DNA of 64,000 nucleotides from an uncultured Algibacter sp. (GTDB lineage Bacteria > Bacteroidota > Bacteroidia > Flavobacteriales > Flavobacteriaceae), in assembly GCF_947487605.1 (NCBI RefSeq), contig NZ_CANKXK010000002.1:62001-126000 (forward strand), given 5' to 3'. Shown here in pieces: positions 1 through 9,254 of the stretch. The translations under genes and the position numbers were made by a program. Below the pieces are notes generated by a model. That model did not search any database. It saw only the letters and a program-made list of their open reading frames with translations, and was not told the origin of the DNA. How positions within the stretch are numbered: the stretch's first letter is position 1; each line of letters starts with the position of its first letter.

Positions 1-226
1 GACCATATAAAAGAATAAAAATTACTGATGAAGCTTATTTAAAAAACTTAATTCTTTATATCCATAAAAATCCTGAAAACCACAATATTGTTGGTGATTT
101 TGAAGATTATAAGTTTTCATCTTATCATTCCTATTTGGTTGAAGGGAAAAAGTATCTTTCAGTTGAAAAAAATTATATTTTAAATTTGTTTGAAGACATC
201 AATAATTTTAAATATGCGCATAAATC
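1..226 (+). mobile_element. C-terminal end of IS200-like REP-associated tyrosine transposase (RAYT), cut by the window edge
   Basis: The frame starting at base 3 reads without a stop and encodes a typical C-terminus of the Y1-type transposase found with REP palindromes in Bacteroidota: YIHKNPENHNIVGDFEDYKF, then SSYHSYL, and an ending NLFEDINNFKYAHK. The catalytic His-hydrophobic-His motif and the tyrosine would lie upstream of the window. Such proteins usually end with a stop near this point. Here the frame instead continues through a palindrome (227-259) into hemF. The family call rests on motif recognition only. Confidence 0.72.
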
Positions 227-1187
227 AGACCTGTCAGGTTTTGAAAACCTGACAGGTCTTACAAACCAAGAAAAGCAAAAAACCATCAAAGACAAATTCT
301 ACCAATACATACAAAACCTTCAAGACCGCATTACCTCAAAACTGGAAGCCATTGATGGAAAAGCGAAATTTCAAGAAGATATTTGGAAACGACCAGAAGG
401 TGGTGGCGGACGCACCCGAGTGATTAAAAACGGCAATGTTTTTGAAAAAGGAGGCGTCAATATTTCTGGCGTTCATGGCAAATTGCCAAAATCGATGCAG
501 GCATATTTTAAAGTAGGTGATGTTGATTTTTTTGCCTGCGGATTAAGTTTAGTTTTACATCCTAAAAACCCGATGGCGCCAACCGTTCATGCTAATTGGC
601 GTTATTTTGAAATGTATGACAAAGCAGGAGAAATAATTGATAGTTGGTTTGGTGGCGGACAAGATTTAACACCTTATTACCTGTTTGAAGACGATGCAAA
701 ACATTTCCATCAAACCTGTAAAACAGCTTGTGATAAACACAACTCAGAATTCTATCCAACCTATAAAAAACGTTGTGATGAATACTTTTATAACACACAT
801 AGAAACGAAGGCAGAGGTATAGGTGGTTTATTCTTCGATTATTGTAAGGCATCAGAAACCATGACTATGGAAAATTGGTATAACTTTGTAACCGAAGTTG
901 GAGATAGTTTTCTTGACGCCTATGTACCCATAGTTGAAAAACGAAAGGATTTACCATTCACTAAAGAACAAAGAAACTGGCAAGAAATTCGAAGAGGACG
1001 CTATGTAGAATTCAATTTAGTACATGATAAAGGCACGCTTTTCGGACTAAAAACCAACGGACGTATAGAAAGTATTTTAATGAGTTTACCGCCGCATGTG
1101 CAATGGGTGTACGACCATCATCCAGAAGCTAGAAGTGATGAAGAAAAATTAATAAACATATTGAAAAACCCTGTGGATTGGGTTTAA
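135..1187 (+). CDS. hemF: oxygen-dependent coproporphyrinogen-III oxidase, fused in frame to upstream transposase sequence
   Basis: HemF oxidatively decarboxylates coproporphyrinogen III to protoporphyrinogen IX in the cytosol, and hemB follows. Family hallmarks are visible: RPEGGGGRTRV, GGVNISGVHGKLP, ANWRYFEMYD, DSWFGGGQDLTPYYLFEDD, RGIGGLFFDY and the C-terminal RRGRYVEFNLVHDKGT plus LMSLPPHVQWVYD. The conserved protein begins at the codon at 285 (IKDKFYQYIQ), where relatives have MKDKFY, but the codon is ATC, not ATG. The 50 residues from 135 to 284 are transposase tail plus the palindrome. I give the TTG at 135 as the first conventional in-frame start in the window. A TTG at 186, a rare ATC start at 285, or a full RAYT-HemF fusion from outside the window are alternatives. 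The product is certain; the start is not. Confidence 0.93.
   Translation: MVEGKKYLSVEKNYILNLFEDINNFKYAHKSDLSGFENLTGLTNQEKQKTIKDKFYQYIQNLQDRITSKLEAIDGKAKFQEDIWKRPEGGGGRTRVIKNGNVFEKGGVNISGVHGKLPKSMQAYFKVGDVDFFACGLSLVLHPKNPMAPTVHANWRYFEMYDKAGEIIDSWFGGGQDLTPYYLFEDDAKHFHQTCKTACDKHNSEFYPTYKKRCDEYFYNTHRNEGRGIGGLFFDYCKASETMTMENWYNFVTEVGDSFLDAYVPIVEKRKDLPFTKEQRNWQEIRRGRYVEFNLVHDKGTLFGLKTNGRIESILMSLPPHVQWVYDHHPEARSDEEKLINILKNPVDWV
227..259. repeat. 33-nt perfect REP palindrome, copy 1
   Basis: Two 16-nt arms (AGACCTGTCAGGTTTT and its reverse complement) surround one central base, G. The copy at 1196-1228 differs only in that central base. The position directly after a RAYT reading frame fits a REP element mobilised by that transposase. 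Its length is a multiple of three and it has no stop in the transposase/hemF frame, so it is translatable. Confidence 0.9.
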
Positions 1188-1195
1188 AATAACCA

Positions 1196-1228
1196 AGACC
1201 TGTCAGGTTTTAAAAACCTGACAGGTCT
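1196..1228. repeat. 33-nt perfect REP palindrome, copy 2
   Basis: Same 16-nt arms as copy 1 (227-259), with central base A. It lies between the hemF stop and hemB, so hemF is bracketed by two near-identical palindromes. A run of four T follows the first arm only, so it is not a classic terminator. hemB starts 15 bp further on and is probably still co-transcribed. Confidence 0.9.
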
Positions 1229-1243
1229 GAATAACATAAAGCT

Positions 1244-2233
1244 ATGTTCCCATTAAGAAGAAACCGAAGATTAAGAACCAACGAAGCCATTCGCTCCCTA
1301 GTTCGCGAAACCATAATCACACCAAACGACTTTTTAGTACCACTTTTTGTAGTAGAAGGTAAAGGCATAAAAGATGAAATTCCATCGATGCCAAACTATT
1401 TTCGTTACAGTTTAGATTTACTAGAAAACGAGGTTAAGGAACTTTGGAAACTAGATTTAAAATCAGTATTACTTTTTGTAAAAGTACCAGATAATCTAAA
1501 AGACAATAAGGGTACTGAAGCCTTAAATCCAAATGGGCTCATGCAACGCGCTATTAAAACCGTTAAAAATGCATGTCCAGATATGTTAGTGATGACCGAT
1601 GTGGCATTAGACCCCTATTCGGCATACGGACACGATGGTATTATTGAAAACGGACAAATAATAAACGATGAAACAGCCGAAGTTTTAGCAGAAATGAGTA
1701 TATCTCATGCCGAAGCTGGTGCAGATTTTGTCGCACCTAGCGATATGATGGACGGACGCATTTTAACCATTCGTGAAGCTTTAGAAGATGAAGGGTTTAT
1801 CAATACAGGTATTATGAGTTATTCCGCAAAATATGCCTCAGCATTTTATGGCCCTTTTCGAGATGCTTTAGATTCTGCTCCTGTGGACATACAAGACATA
1901 CCAAAAGACAAAAAAACATACCAAATGGATTATGGCAACCGTTTTGAGGCTATTCGTGAAACCGAAATGGATATTGATGAAGGCGCCGATATCGTTATGG
2001 TAAAACCAGGCATTTCATATCTCGATATTCTTAGAGAAATTAAAAACGAAGTCGATGTCCCTGTGGCTGTATATCAAGTGTCTGGTGAATACGCCATGAT
2101 TAAAGCAGCTGCCGAAAAAGGCTGGTTAAATCACGACCAAATAATGATGGAAACTACAACAGCTTTTAAGCGCGCAGGTGCCGATATTATAGCATCTTAC
2201 TTTGCTAAGGATGTTGTTAAATTGATTTCGTAA
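1244..2233 (+). CDS. hemB: porphobilinogen synthase (delta-aminolevulinic acid dehydratase)
   Basis: Condenses two 5-aminolevulinates to porphobilinogen, the second step of tetrapyrrole synthesis, in the cytosol. At 329 aa it has normal length. The two active-site lysines are visible: K196 in SAKYAS and the Schiff-base lysine K254 in MVKPG. The metal-loop region at 119-132 reads DVALDPYSAYGHDG, with aspartate and alanine where zinc enzymes carry cysteines, so this is the magnesium-dependent, zinc-independent class. The ATG is followed by FPLRRNRRLR, a typical family start. It lies 56 bp after hemF on the same strand, and a repeat fills the gap. Confidence 0.97.
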   Translation: MFPLRRNRRLRTNEAIRSLVRETIITPNDFLVPLFVVEGKGIKDEIPSMPNYFRYSLDLLENEVKELWKLDLKSVLLFVKVPDNLKDNKGTEALNPNGLMQRAIKTVKNACPDMLVMTDVALDPYSAYGHDGIIENGQIINDETAEVLAEMSISHAEAGADFVAPSDMMDGRILTIREALEDEGFINTGIMSYSAKYASAFYGPFRDALDSAPVDIQDIPKDKKTYQMDYGNRFEAIRETEMDIDEGADIVMVKPGISYLDILREIKNEVDVPVAVYQVSGEYAMIKAAAEKGWLNHDQIMMETTTAFKRAGADIIASYFAKDVVKLIS

Positions 2234-2257
2234 ATTAGTCCAAATTAAAAACTACTA

Positions 2258-3379
2258 ATGGCTTTACTCCTTTTCTACGGTATTATTTCAATATTTTTTT
2301 CATTTTTGTGTTCCATTTTAGAAGCTGTTCTTTTAAGTGTTACACCCACTTTTATAAACGTTAAAAAGAAAGAAAACAAAGCGTATGCTGAAGATTTAGA
2401 AGCGTTAAAAAAAGATGTTGACAGACCTTTAATAGCCATACTAACCCTTAATACAATAGCCCATACTGTTGGTGCGATTTTAGTGGGTGTACAGGCAAAA
2501 GTAGCATATGTAGAATTATACGGTTCGCAAACTACATCTATTTTAGGCGTTGAGTTTACCGAAGAATTAATGGTTGGTGTGGTATCATCAATTATGACGC
2601 TTCTTATATTAGTCGCTTCAGAAATTATTCCAAAAACCATAGGAGCTACCTATTGGAAAGGGCTTGCAAATTTCACCACGAAAGCCTTAAAAATTTTAAT
2701 TTTTCCATTAAAATGGACAGGTATTTTGTGGCTATTACAGCTCACTACCAAACTCATTGGTGGGAAAGGACATCATGGTAGTGTTTTAAGTAGAGAAGAT
2801 TTTCATGTTATGGCAGATATGGCTCATGAAGAAGGTGTATTTCAAGAAAACGAAAGTAAGATTATTAAAAACCTTCTTACGTTTAAAGAAGTTTTTGCAA
2901 AAGATGTAATGACGCCTAGAACAGTCATGAAAACTGAAAATGAAAAAACCACAGTTGAAGACTTTTTTAAACAAAATTTGAACCTTAGATTTTCGAGAAT
3001 TCCCGTTTATGCAAACGATTCAGATAATATTACAGGACTCGTTTTAAAAGATGAGATTTATAAGCAAATGGCTCTTGATAATAACACAAAAAAATTATCA
3101 GAAATTAAGCGAGACATTATTGTTGTTGATAGAAATCTCCCTATCCCTACACTTTTTGAAAAATTAGTTGAAACTAGAAACCATATGGCTTTAGTAGTTG
3201 ACGAGTATGGTTCTGTTAGTGGTTTAGTAACTATGGAAGATGTTATTGAAACACTTCTTGGTCTAGAAATTATGGATGAAAGCGATAACGTTTCGAATCT
3301 GCAACATTTAGCCAGAAAAAGTTGGGAAGCTCGTGCAAAAAAACTGGGTATTATTGAAGAAGATAAACCTTCGGAATAA
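2258..3379 (+). CDS. CNNM/CorC-family membrane protein (DUF21 plus CBS pair), hemolysin-like
   Basis: Integral membrane protein of the CNNM/CorC group, associated with Mg2+ or Co2+ export; the transported ion cannot be told from sequence. Residues 1-165 form the DUF21 domain with about four hydrophobic segments and the motif ASEIIPKTIG. A CBS pair follows (about 205-335), with VMTPRTVM and the closing VDEYGSVSGLVTMEDVIETLLG. The C-terminal CorC_HlyC domain of longer relatives is missing: the protein ends about 35 residues after the CBS pair. The gene follows hemB by 24 bp, and its stop overlaps the next ATG (TAATG). Old annotations as hemolysin are probably misleading. Confidence 0.85.
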   Translation: MALLLFYGIISIFFSFLCSILEAVLLSVTPTFINVKKKENKAYAEDLEALKKDVDRPLIAILTLNTIAHTVGAILVGVQAKVAYVELYGSQTTSILGVEFTEELMVGVVSSIMTLLILVASEIIPKTIGATYWKGLANFTTKALKILIFPLKWTGILWLLQLTTKLIGGKGHHGSVLSREDFHVMADMAHEEGVFQENESKIIKNLLTFKEVFAKDVMTPRTVMKTENEKTTVEDFFKQNLNLRFSRIPVYANDSDNITGLVLKDEIYKQMALDNNTKKLSEIKRDIIVVDRNLPIPTLFEKLVETRNHMALVVDEYGSVSGLVTMEDVIETLLGLEIMDESDNVSNLQHLARKSWEARAKKLGIIEEDKPSE

Positions 3380-3852
3380 TGGAGGAATGTATTATCCATT
3401 CGCCGTTAGGCTTTACCAAAATTATTGGTGATGTAGATGGTATTTCATCAGTTACTGTGCTAAACTCTAAGGAAAAAATAACCGATATTATTCCTGTTGA
3501 ATTAGAAGATTGTGTGATTCAACTCAGTGAATATTTTGAAGGGACTCGTAAACAATTCAACTTAAAATTAAATCCACAAGGCACCGATTTTCAAAAGAAA
3601 GTTTGGAGTTATCTTGAGCAAATCCCATACGGAAAAACAACATCTTACCTAGAGTTATCAAAACAAATTGGAGATGTAAAAGCCATTCGAGCAGTAGCGA
3701 ATGCTAATGGTAAAAACCCTATTTGGATTATAGTGCCTTGTCATCGTGTTATAGGAAGTGATGGTTCGCTTACAGGATACGCAGGCGGTTTACACAGAAA
3801 ACAATGGCTTCTAGAACATGAAAGTCCTTATAAGCAGCAATCTCTTTTTTAA
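3379..3852 (+). CDS. ogt: methylated-DNA--protein-cysteine S-methyltransferase
   Basis: Suicidal DNA repair protein that moves the alkyl group from O6-alkylguanine or O4-alkylthymine to its own cysteine. The acceptor C121 sits in IIVPCHRVIGSDGSLTGYAG, followed by GGLHRKQWLLEHE. The winged-helix part is FQKKVWSYLEQIPYGKTTSY. Length (157 aa) fits the Ogt/AGT form without an Ada domain. Its ATG shares a base with the stop of the CNNM-type gene, which suggests translational coupling. The symbol ogt is by family; the gene could equally be named mgt or adaB. Confidence 0.93.
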   Translation: MEECIIHSPLGFTKIIGDVDGISSVTVLNSKEKITDIIPVELEDCVIQLSEYFEGTRKQFNLKLNPQGTDFQKKVWSYLEQIPYGKTTSYLELSKQIGDVKAIRAVANANGKNPIWIIVPCHRVIGSDGSLTGYAGGLHRKQWLLEHESPYKQQSLF

Positions 3853-3913
3853 TTTCAATCATTACTTCGCTTCTTCATTTATTGCTATATTTAACTACTA
3901 CTAAATATTTAAT

Positions 3914-5071
3914 ATGAAATTTTTAAAAAAAATAATTAAATGGTTTATTATTAGTATCTGTACCATTGTTATTTTACTATATATTTTTGATTACAATTAT
4001 CTTATAAAAGGTTTACGCGTTGTTTACTTTACAGGACATACAACAGCCTTTATTGATGATTATCCTTATTTTGTAAACGATACTATTAAAAAAGGAGCAA
4101 GTTCTTCACCCTGGCCAAACCACAAAAATTACAATACAGTTATTGAAACTGATAAACTTACCAAGGCAAATAAAGATTGGGGAACCGTTGCTTTTGTAAT
4201 AATAAAAAATGATAGTGTTTGGTTTGAGAATTATTATGATGGTGTTAATGAAAACTCCAAAACCAATTCATTTTCTATGGCAAAAAGCATTACTACGTCT
4301 CTACTCGGTAAAGCCATTATGGATGGCTACATAAAAAATTTAGACCAACCTATTAGCGATTTTTACCCAGAATATAATGAAGTAAATACAACTGTAGGAG
4401 ACTTAGCATCTATGGCCTCAGGAATGGATTGGACAGAACATTATAAGAATCCATTTGGAATAACTGCAAGGCTTAATTATGGTAATAATATTGCTAAAAC
4501 TATATTATCTCAAAAAATAACTAACAAATCTGGTGTAGAATTTAAATACTCAAGTGGTGATATGCAATTACTAGGTATGGTTATTGAAAAAGCCACAGGC
4601 GAAACACTATCAGACTACTTATCAAAAAGTTTTTGGCAACCAATGGGAGCTACTCATGATGCTTTGTGGCAGTTAGATGATAAAGAAAATAAATTAGCAA
4701 AATCTTATTGTTGCATTTCTAGTAATGCAAAAGACTTTGCGCGATTTGGCAAATTATATAAAGACCATGGCAAATGGAATGGCAAACAACTTTTAGATTC
4801 TGTTTTTGTGGAAAAATCTATAAAACCACGTTTTAAAGAAAGCCCGCAATATGGCTACGGATGGTGGCTTCACAAAATAGGAGGCAAAGATTTTTTTATG
4901 ATGCATGGGCTTCTTGGACAATATGTAATGGTTCAACCAAACGACAATTTAATTATAGTAAGGTTAGGGCATCATAAATCCCCTGATGCCTATAACGGTG
5001 TTGGAACTAACACAACTGATCTTGTAACATATATTGAAGAGACCTATAACATGTTGAATTCAAAATACTAA
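3914..5071 (+). CDS. membrane-anchored serine hydrolase, class C beta-lactamase-like
   Basis: A penicillin-recognising hydrolase of the beta-lactamase/esterase (S12) superfamily, anchored by a single N-terminal membrane segment (about residues 8-26) and therefore periplasmic. The catalytic set is visible: S121-M-A-K124, the tyrosine motif Y212-S-S, and the third box HGLLGQ at about 331. Substrate is unknown; relatives include esterases, D-amino-acid peptidases and lactamases. It follows the alkyltransferase after a 61-bp AT-rich gap. No evidence supports antibiotic resistance. Confidence 0.85.
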   Translation: MKFLKKIIKWFIISICTIVILLYIFDYNYLIKGLRVVYFTGHTTAFIDDYPYFVNDTIKKGASSSPWPNHKNYNTVIETDKLTKANKDWGTVAFVIIKNDSVWFENYYDGVNENSKTNSFSMAKSITTSLLGKAIMDGYIKNLDQPISDFYPEYNEVNTTVGDLASMASGMDWTEHYKNPFGITARLNYGNNIAKTILSQKITNKSGVEFKYSSGDMQLLGMVIEKATGETLSDYLSKSFWQPMGATHDALWQLDDKENKLAKSYCCISSNAKDFARFGKLYKDHGKWNGKQLLDSVFVEKSIKPRFKESPQYGYGWWLHKIGGKDFFMMHGLLGQYVMVQPNDNLIIVRLGHHKSPDAYNGVGTNTTDLVTYIEETYNMLNSKY

Positions 5072-5152
5072 TATTTTGTTATTTAACAAATAATTATATT
5101 GTAAGAAAATATTTTATTCTTTTTTTGATTGAAATAGCATCAATCTATCATT

Positions 5153-6868
5153 ATGAGAAAATCTTTTATAGCATTAAGCTTCTTTTTACTATTGCTTCAA
5201 TCTTATGCTCAAAAAAATACTTCATTTGATAAAGATTCTAATATTGAAATTCAAAATATTGGTAAAACACAGATTCTAAATTTAGACTTATTAGGAAGAG
5301 TTTGGGGGTTTTTAAAATACTATCATCCAGAAATTGGAAAAGGAAATTATAATTGGGATTATGAACTATTTAAGATTCTACCAAAATATCAAGATATAAA
5401 AAATGATATTGAACGTGATAACGTGCTAATCTCATGGATAGATAATTTAGGAGAAGTAAAACCTTGTAAAAAATGTAAAAATGTAAACAAAGATGCTATT
5501 TTAAAACCTGATTTAGATTAGATAAAATCATTCAAAACATCTACTGCTCTAAGAGATAAATTACTATATATTCAAAAAAATAGACACCAAGGGAATCATT
5601 ATTATATTAAAAAAACAACTCTTGGACACCCAGAGTTCAAAAATGAAAATGCCTACTCTAATATGACATATCCAGACGACGGTTTTAGATTATTATCTTT
5701 ATACAGATACTGGAATATTATCAATTATTTCTTCCCCTATAAACATTTAACAGATAAGGATTGGAATACATGTTTAGCAGAATATATTCCAAAGTTAATT
5801 AAAGCAAAAGATGAATTGGAATATGAATTAGCAGTAATTCAAATAATCGGAGATGTTAAAGACACACATGCTAATCTTTGGGGAGGAACTAATAACAAAA
5901 TGCAAAAACAAAGAGGTTGGAATTTCCCGCCTTTTAATTTGACTTTTATTGATAATAATTTAGTTATTAATGATTTTTTTAATCCCGATCAAAGAAAAGC
6001 AACAGGATTAGAATTAGGAGATATTATTACCCATATCAATGGGAAGTCTGTTAATAGTTTAGTAAAAATGATGTATAACTTTTATCCAGCATCCAATCAA
6101 CCAACACGTTTACGAGATATAAGTTTTGATATATTACGTTCTAATGATAATACAATAGATCTTACTGTTTACAGGGATGGAAAAACTTTTGACAAAACAT
6201 TAAATTTATATTATCAAAAAGATATTAAAGGCTTTTACAGATGGTACAAAATTGAAAAAAACAAACCTAGTTTCAAAAAATTTGATAATAATATTGGATA
6301 CATAACGCTTAAAAACATTAAAGAAACTGATGTTAAAAGAATAAAAGAAAAACTTAATGACACTAAAGGTATTGTAGTTGATATTCGTAATTATCCATCT
6401 GCATTTATGCCCTTTAATTTAGGTTCATTTTTCACTTCTAAAGAATCACCTTTTGTCAAATTCACTCATGGAAACATAAACTATCCTGGAGAATTTAATT
6501 TTAAAAAAACTAAATCTATCCATCCTAAAAGTGAAGTTTATAGAGGAAAAGTTGTAGTTTTAGTAAACGAAATAACTCAAAGTCAAGGCGAATATACAGC
6601 CATGGCATTTAGAGCAGGTGATAATGTGACTATTATCGGAAGTACAACAGCAGGTGCTGATGGTAATACCTCAAAATTTTACCTTCCCGGTGGATTAATG
6701 ACCATGATTTCAGGAATTGGCGTATATTATCCAGATGGAACAGAAACCCAACGCGTGGGTATTGTTCCTGACATTGAAGTTCTACCGACCATAAAAGGCA
6801 TAAAAGAAGGCAGAGATGAAGTTTTAGAAAAAGCCATTGAAATTATAAATAAAAGTGATAATGATTAG
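5153..6868 (+). pseudogene. S41-family (C-terminal processing) peptidase interrupted by one in-frame TAG
   Basis: Two stretches in the same frame, 5153-5518 and 5522-6868, together encode one secreted S41 peptidase of about 570 aa. The N-terminus has a signal peptide ending SYAQ and the conserved GRVWGFLKYYHPEI. The second part has YPDDGFRLLSLYRYWNIINYFFPY, a PDZ-like section (LELGDIITHINGKSV) and the catalytic region SQGEYTAMAFRA with STTAGADG. The only lesion is TAG at 5519-5521 between DLD and IKSF. From memory, relatives have tryptophan here, so a TGG to TAG change would explain it. There is no frameshift and no decay elsewhere, so the lesion is recent, a sequencing error, or read through. 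Confidence 0.85.
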
Positions 6869-7574
6869 TAAACTCAATCTTGAAAACATTTTATTTTTGG
6901 ATATTGAAACCGTCCCAGAAGTCCAATATTTCTCTGATTTAGATGAAACTAAACAAGCCCTTTGGGAAGCCAAATCGCAATACCAAAGAAAGGAAGATTA
7001 TACTGCTGAAGAATTTTACGATCGAGCAGGTATTTGGGCAGAATTTGGAAAAATAGTTTGTATTTCAGTAGGCTATTTTAACATTCAAGGTGATGTTAGA
7101 AAATTTAGAGTAACTTCTTTTTATGGTAATGAGGTTACAATTTTAAAGGATTTTAAAAACCTTTTAATTTCACATTTTAGTCAAACAAAACATTTGCTTT
7201 GTGCGCATAATGGTAAGGAATTTGACTTTCCCTATATTGCTAGACGGATGATAATAAATGGTATTGAATTACCATATAAATTAAATCTCTTCGGAAAAAA
7301 ACCATGGGAAGTACCTCATCTAGACACTTTAGATCTCTGGAAATTTGGAGATTATAAAACATACACTTCACTTAAATTGCTTACCAATGTTTTGGGCATT
7401 CCCTCTCCAAAAGACGACATAGACGGTAGTGAGGTTTGCAAGGTTTATTATGAAGAAAAAAATATAGATCGTATTATTATTTACTGTGAAAAAGACACCA
7501 TTGCAGTTGCTCAAATATTTTTGCGTTTACGTGGTGACGCTATTTTAAACGAAGATGAAATAATCCACATCTAA
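6861..7574 (+). CDS. 3'-5' exonuclease, PolB-like DEDDy family
   Basis: Predicted DNA exonuclease of the DnaQ-like fold (predicted 3'-5' exonuclease related to the PolB proofreading domain). Exo I is FLDIETV (D14, E16), Exo II is LLCAHNGKEFDFPYIARRM, and Exo III is the YxxxD-type YCEKDTIAVAQ near residue 210. I start at ATG 6861; a GTG six bases upstream is possible. The start overlaps the last 8 bases of the broken S41 gene. The stop at 7572-7574 directly abuts the ATG of the ABC protein, so the two are probably co-expressed, though no functional link is obvious. Confidence 0.8.
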   Translation: MISKLNLENILFLDIETVPEVQYFSDLDETKQALWEAKSQYQRKEDYTAEEFYDRAGIWAEFGKIVCISVGYFNIQGDVRKFRVTSFYGNEVTILKDFKNLLISHFSQTKHLLCAHNGKEFDFPYIARRMIINGIELPYKLNLFGKKPWEVPHLDTLDLWKFGDYKTYTSLKLLTNVLGIPSPKDDIDGSEVCKVYYEEKNIDRIIIYCEKDTIAVAQIFLRLRGDAILNEDEIIHI

Positions 7575-9254
7575 ATGACAGAAAGCCCAATTTTAAGTAT
7601 TGAAAACTTATCCATCTCCTTTGGTAATACTGAAGTAATTCATAACATTTCTTATGCCTTAAATAAAAATGAGATTTTAGGTATTGTTGGTGAATCGGGC
7701 TCTGGTAAATCGGTATCATCTTTGGCAATTTTAGGTTTATTACCAAAGAAAATTTCTGAAATTAATTCAGGGAGCATTTTATATAATGACAAAGATTTAA
7801 CCACTGTTTCAAATAAAACATTTCAAAATATTAGAGGGAACAAAATCGCCATGATTTTTCAAGAACCTATGAGTTCTTTAAATCCTTCAATGTCTTGTGG
7901 TAAGCAGGTTTTAGAAATTTTAGCTCAGCATACAGATTTGTCAAAATCGGAAGCAAAAAGTGAAGTTATTTCGTTATTCGAACAAGTTAAACTTCCAAAT
8001 CCATCTCGCGTATATAGTGCTTACCCACATGAAATCTCTGGTGGACAAAAGCAACGTGTAATGATTGCTATGGCTATAGCTTGCAAGCCAGATATTTTAA
8101 TTGCAGACGAGCCTACCACGGCACTTGATGTTACTGTGCAAAAAGAGATTATTAGTTTGCTAAAAGAATTACAACAGCAAACAAAGATGAGCATTATTTT
8201 TATCACGCATGACTTAGCGTTAATTTCTGAAATAGCAAATCGTGTTCTAGTAATGTATAAAGGCAATATTGTTGAACAAGGCTTGGTTGAAAATATATTT
8301 AAGAATTCGCAACATAATTATACCAAAGCGTTAATAAATTCAAGACCTTCTCTCGATACACGACTAAAAGTTTTACCTACTATTCAAGATTATTTAAATG
8401 AAAGCTTTTCTGAAGAAGTGGTTACTGAAACACACCGAAAACTAAAGCATGAAAAATTATATAGCAGTACGCCTTTATTAGAAGTTATTAATGTAGAGAA
8501 AGAATATATATCAAATTCTAGTTGGCTTAAAAAGCCTAAGTTTTTTAAAGCTGTAAACAATGTTAGTTTCAAATTATTCGAAGGTGAAACTTTAGGGTTG
8601 GTTGGTGAATCTGGCTGCGGAAAATCAACTTTAGGAAATGCTATTCTTCAGTTAGATAAAGCTACTGCAGGTAAAATTTCATATAACGGAGTTGATATTA
8701 CCAAATTAACGAAAACGGAAACTAGAAAACTTAGAAAAGATATTCAAATTATTTTTCAAGACCCATATTCTTCTTTAAACCCCCGTATTCCAGTTGGCGA
8801 AGCTATTATGGAGCCAATGCTGGTTCATAATCTTTATAATTCTAATAAAGAGCGAAAAGAAGCTGTTATTGATATCCTTATTAAAGTAGGCCTGTCTGAA
8901 GACTATTTTAATCGTTATCCACATGAGTTTTCTGGTGGACAAAGACAACGTATTGGTATTGCAAGAACAATTGCTTTACAACCTAAATTAATTGTTTGTG
9001 ATGAGTCTGTTTCTGCATTAGATATATCGGTTCAAGCTCAAGTTTTAAATTTGCTGAATAACCTTAAAGAAACGTTTGGCTTTACATATATATTTATATC
9101 ACACGACTTAGCTGTGGTAAAATATATGTCTGATCAATTATTAGTTATGAATGAAGGCAAAATAGAAGAACTGGATGATGCCGATGTTATTTACAGCAAT
9201 CCGAAAAAAGACTATACAAAAAAATTAATTCATGCTATTCCAAAAGGATTATAG
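7575..9254 (+). CDS. double-ATPase ABC protein of peptide-transporter type (DppD-DppF fusion, YejF-like)
   Basis: One polypeptide of 559 aa carries two oligopeptide-type ATPase domains. The first has Walker A GESGSGKS (39-46), signature SGGQKQR and Walker B LIADEPTTALD. The second has Walker A GESGCGKS (about 343-350), SGGQRQR and LIVCDESVSALD. Each domain is followed by the oligopeptide-type extension (YTKALINSRP and YTKKLIHAIP). It would power an inner-membrane importer of peptides or similar solutes, but no permease or binding protein is encoded nearby, so its partners lie elsewhere. The ATG follows the exonuclease stop with no gap. Confidence 0.88.
   Translation: MTESPILSIENLSISFGNTEVIHNISYALNKNEILGIVGESGSGKSVSSLAILGLLPKKISEINSGSILYNDKDLTTVSNKTFQNIRGNKIAMIFQEPMSSLNPSMSCGKQVLEILAQHTDLSKSEAKSEVISLFEQVKLPNPSRVYSAYPHEISGGQKQRVMIAMAIACKPDILIADEPTTALDVTVQKEIISLLKELQQQTKMSIIFITHDLALISEIANRVLVMYKGNIVEQGLVENIFKNSQHNYTKALINSRPSLDTRLKVLPTIQDYLNESFSEEVVTETHRKLKHEKLYSSTPLLEVINVEKEYISNSSWLKKPKFFKAVNNVSFKLFEGETLGLVGESGCGKSTLGNAILQLDKATAGKISYNGVDITKLTKTETRKLRKDIQIIFQDPYSSLNPRIPVGEAIMEPMLVHNLYNSNKERKEAVIDILIKVGLSEDYFNRYPHEFSGGQRQRIGIARTIALQPKLIVCDESVSALDISVQAQVLNLLNNLKETFGFTYIFISHDLAVVKYMSDQLLVMNEGKIEELDDADVIYSNPKKDYTKKLIHAIPKGL

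Noticed and set aside
2258-3379. Hemolysin or virulence role of the CNNM/CorC-type protein
   Set aside because: The hemolysin label is historical; domain content points to ion transport.
3914-5071. Antibiotic-resistance beta-lactamase
   Set aside because: Only superfamily motifs match (SxxK, Tyr box). Most such Bacteroidota proteins are esterases or peptidases.
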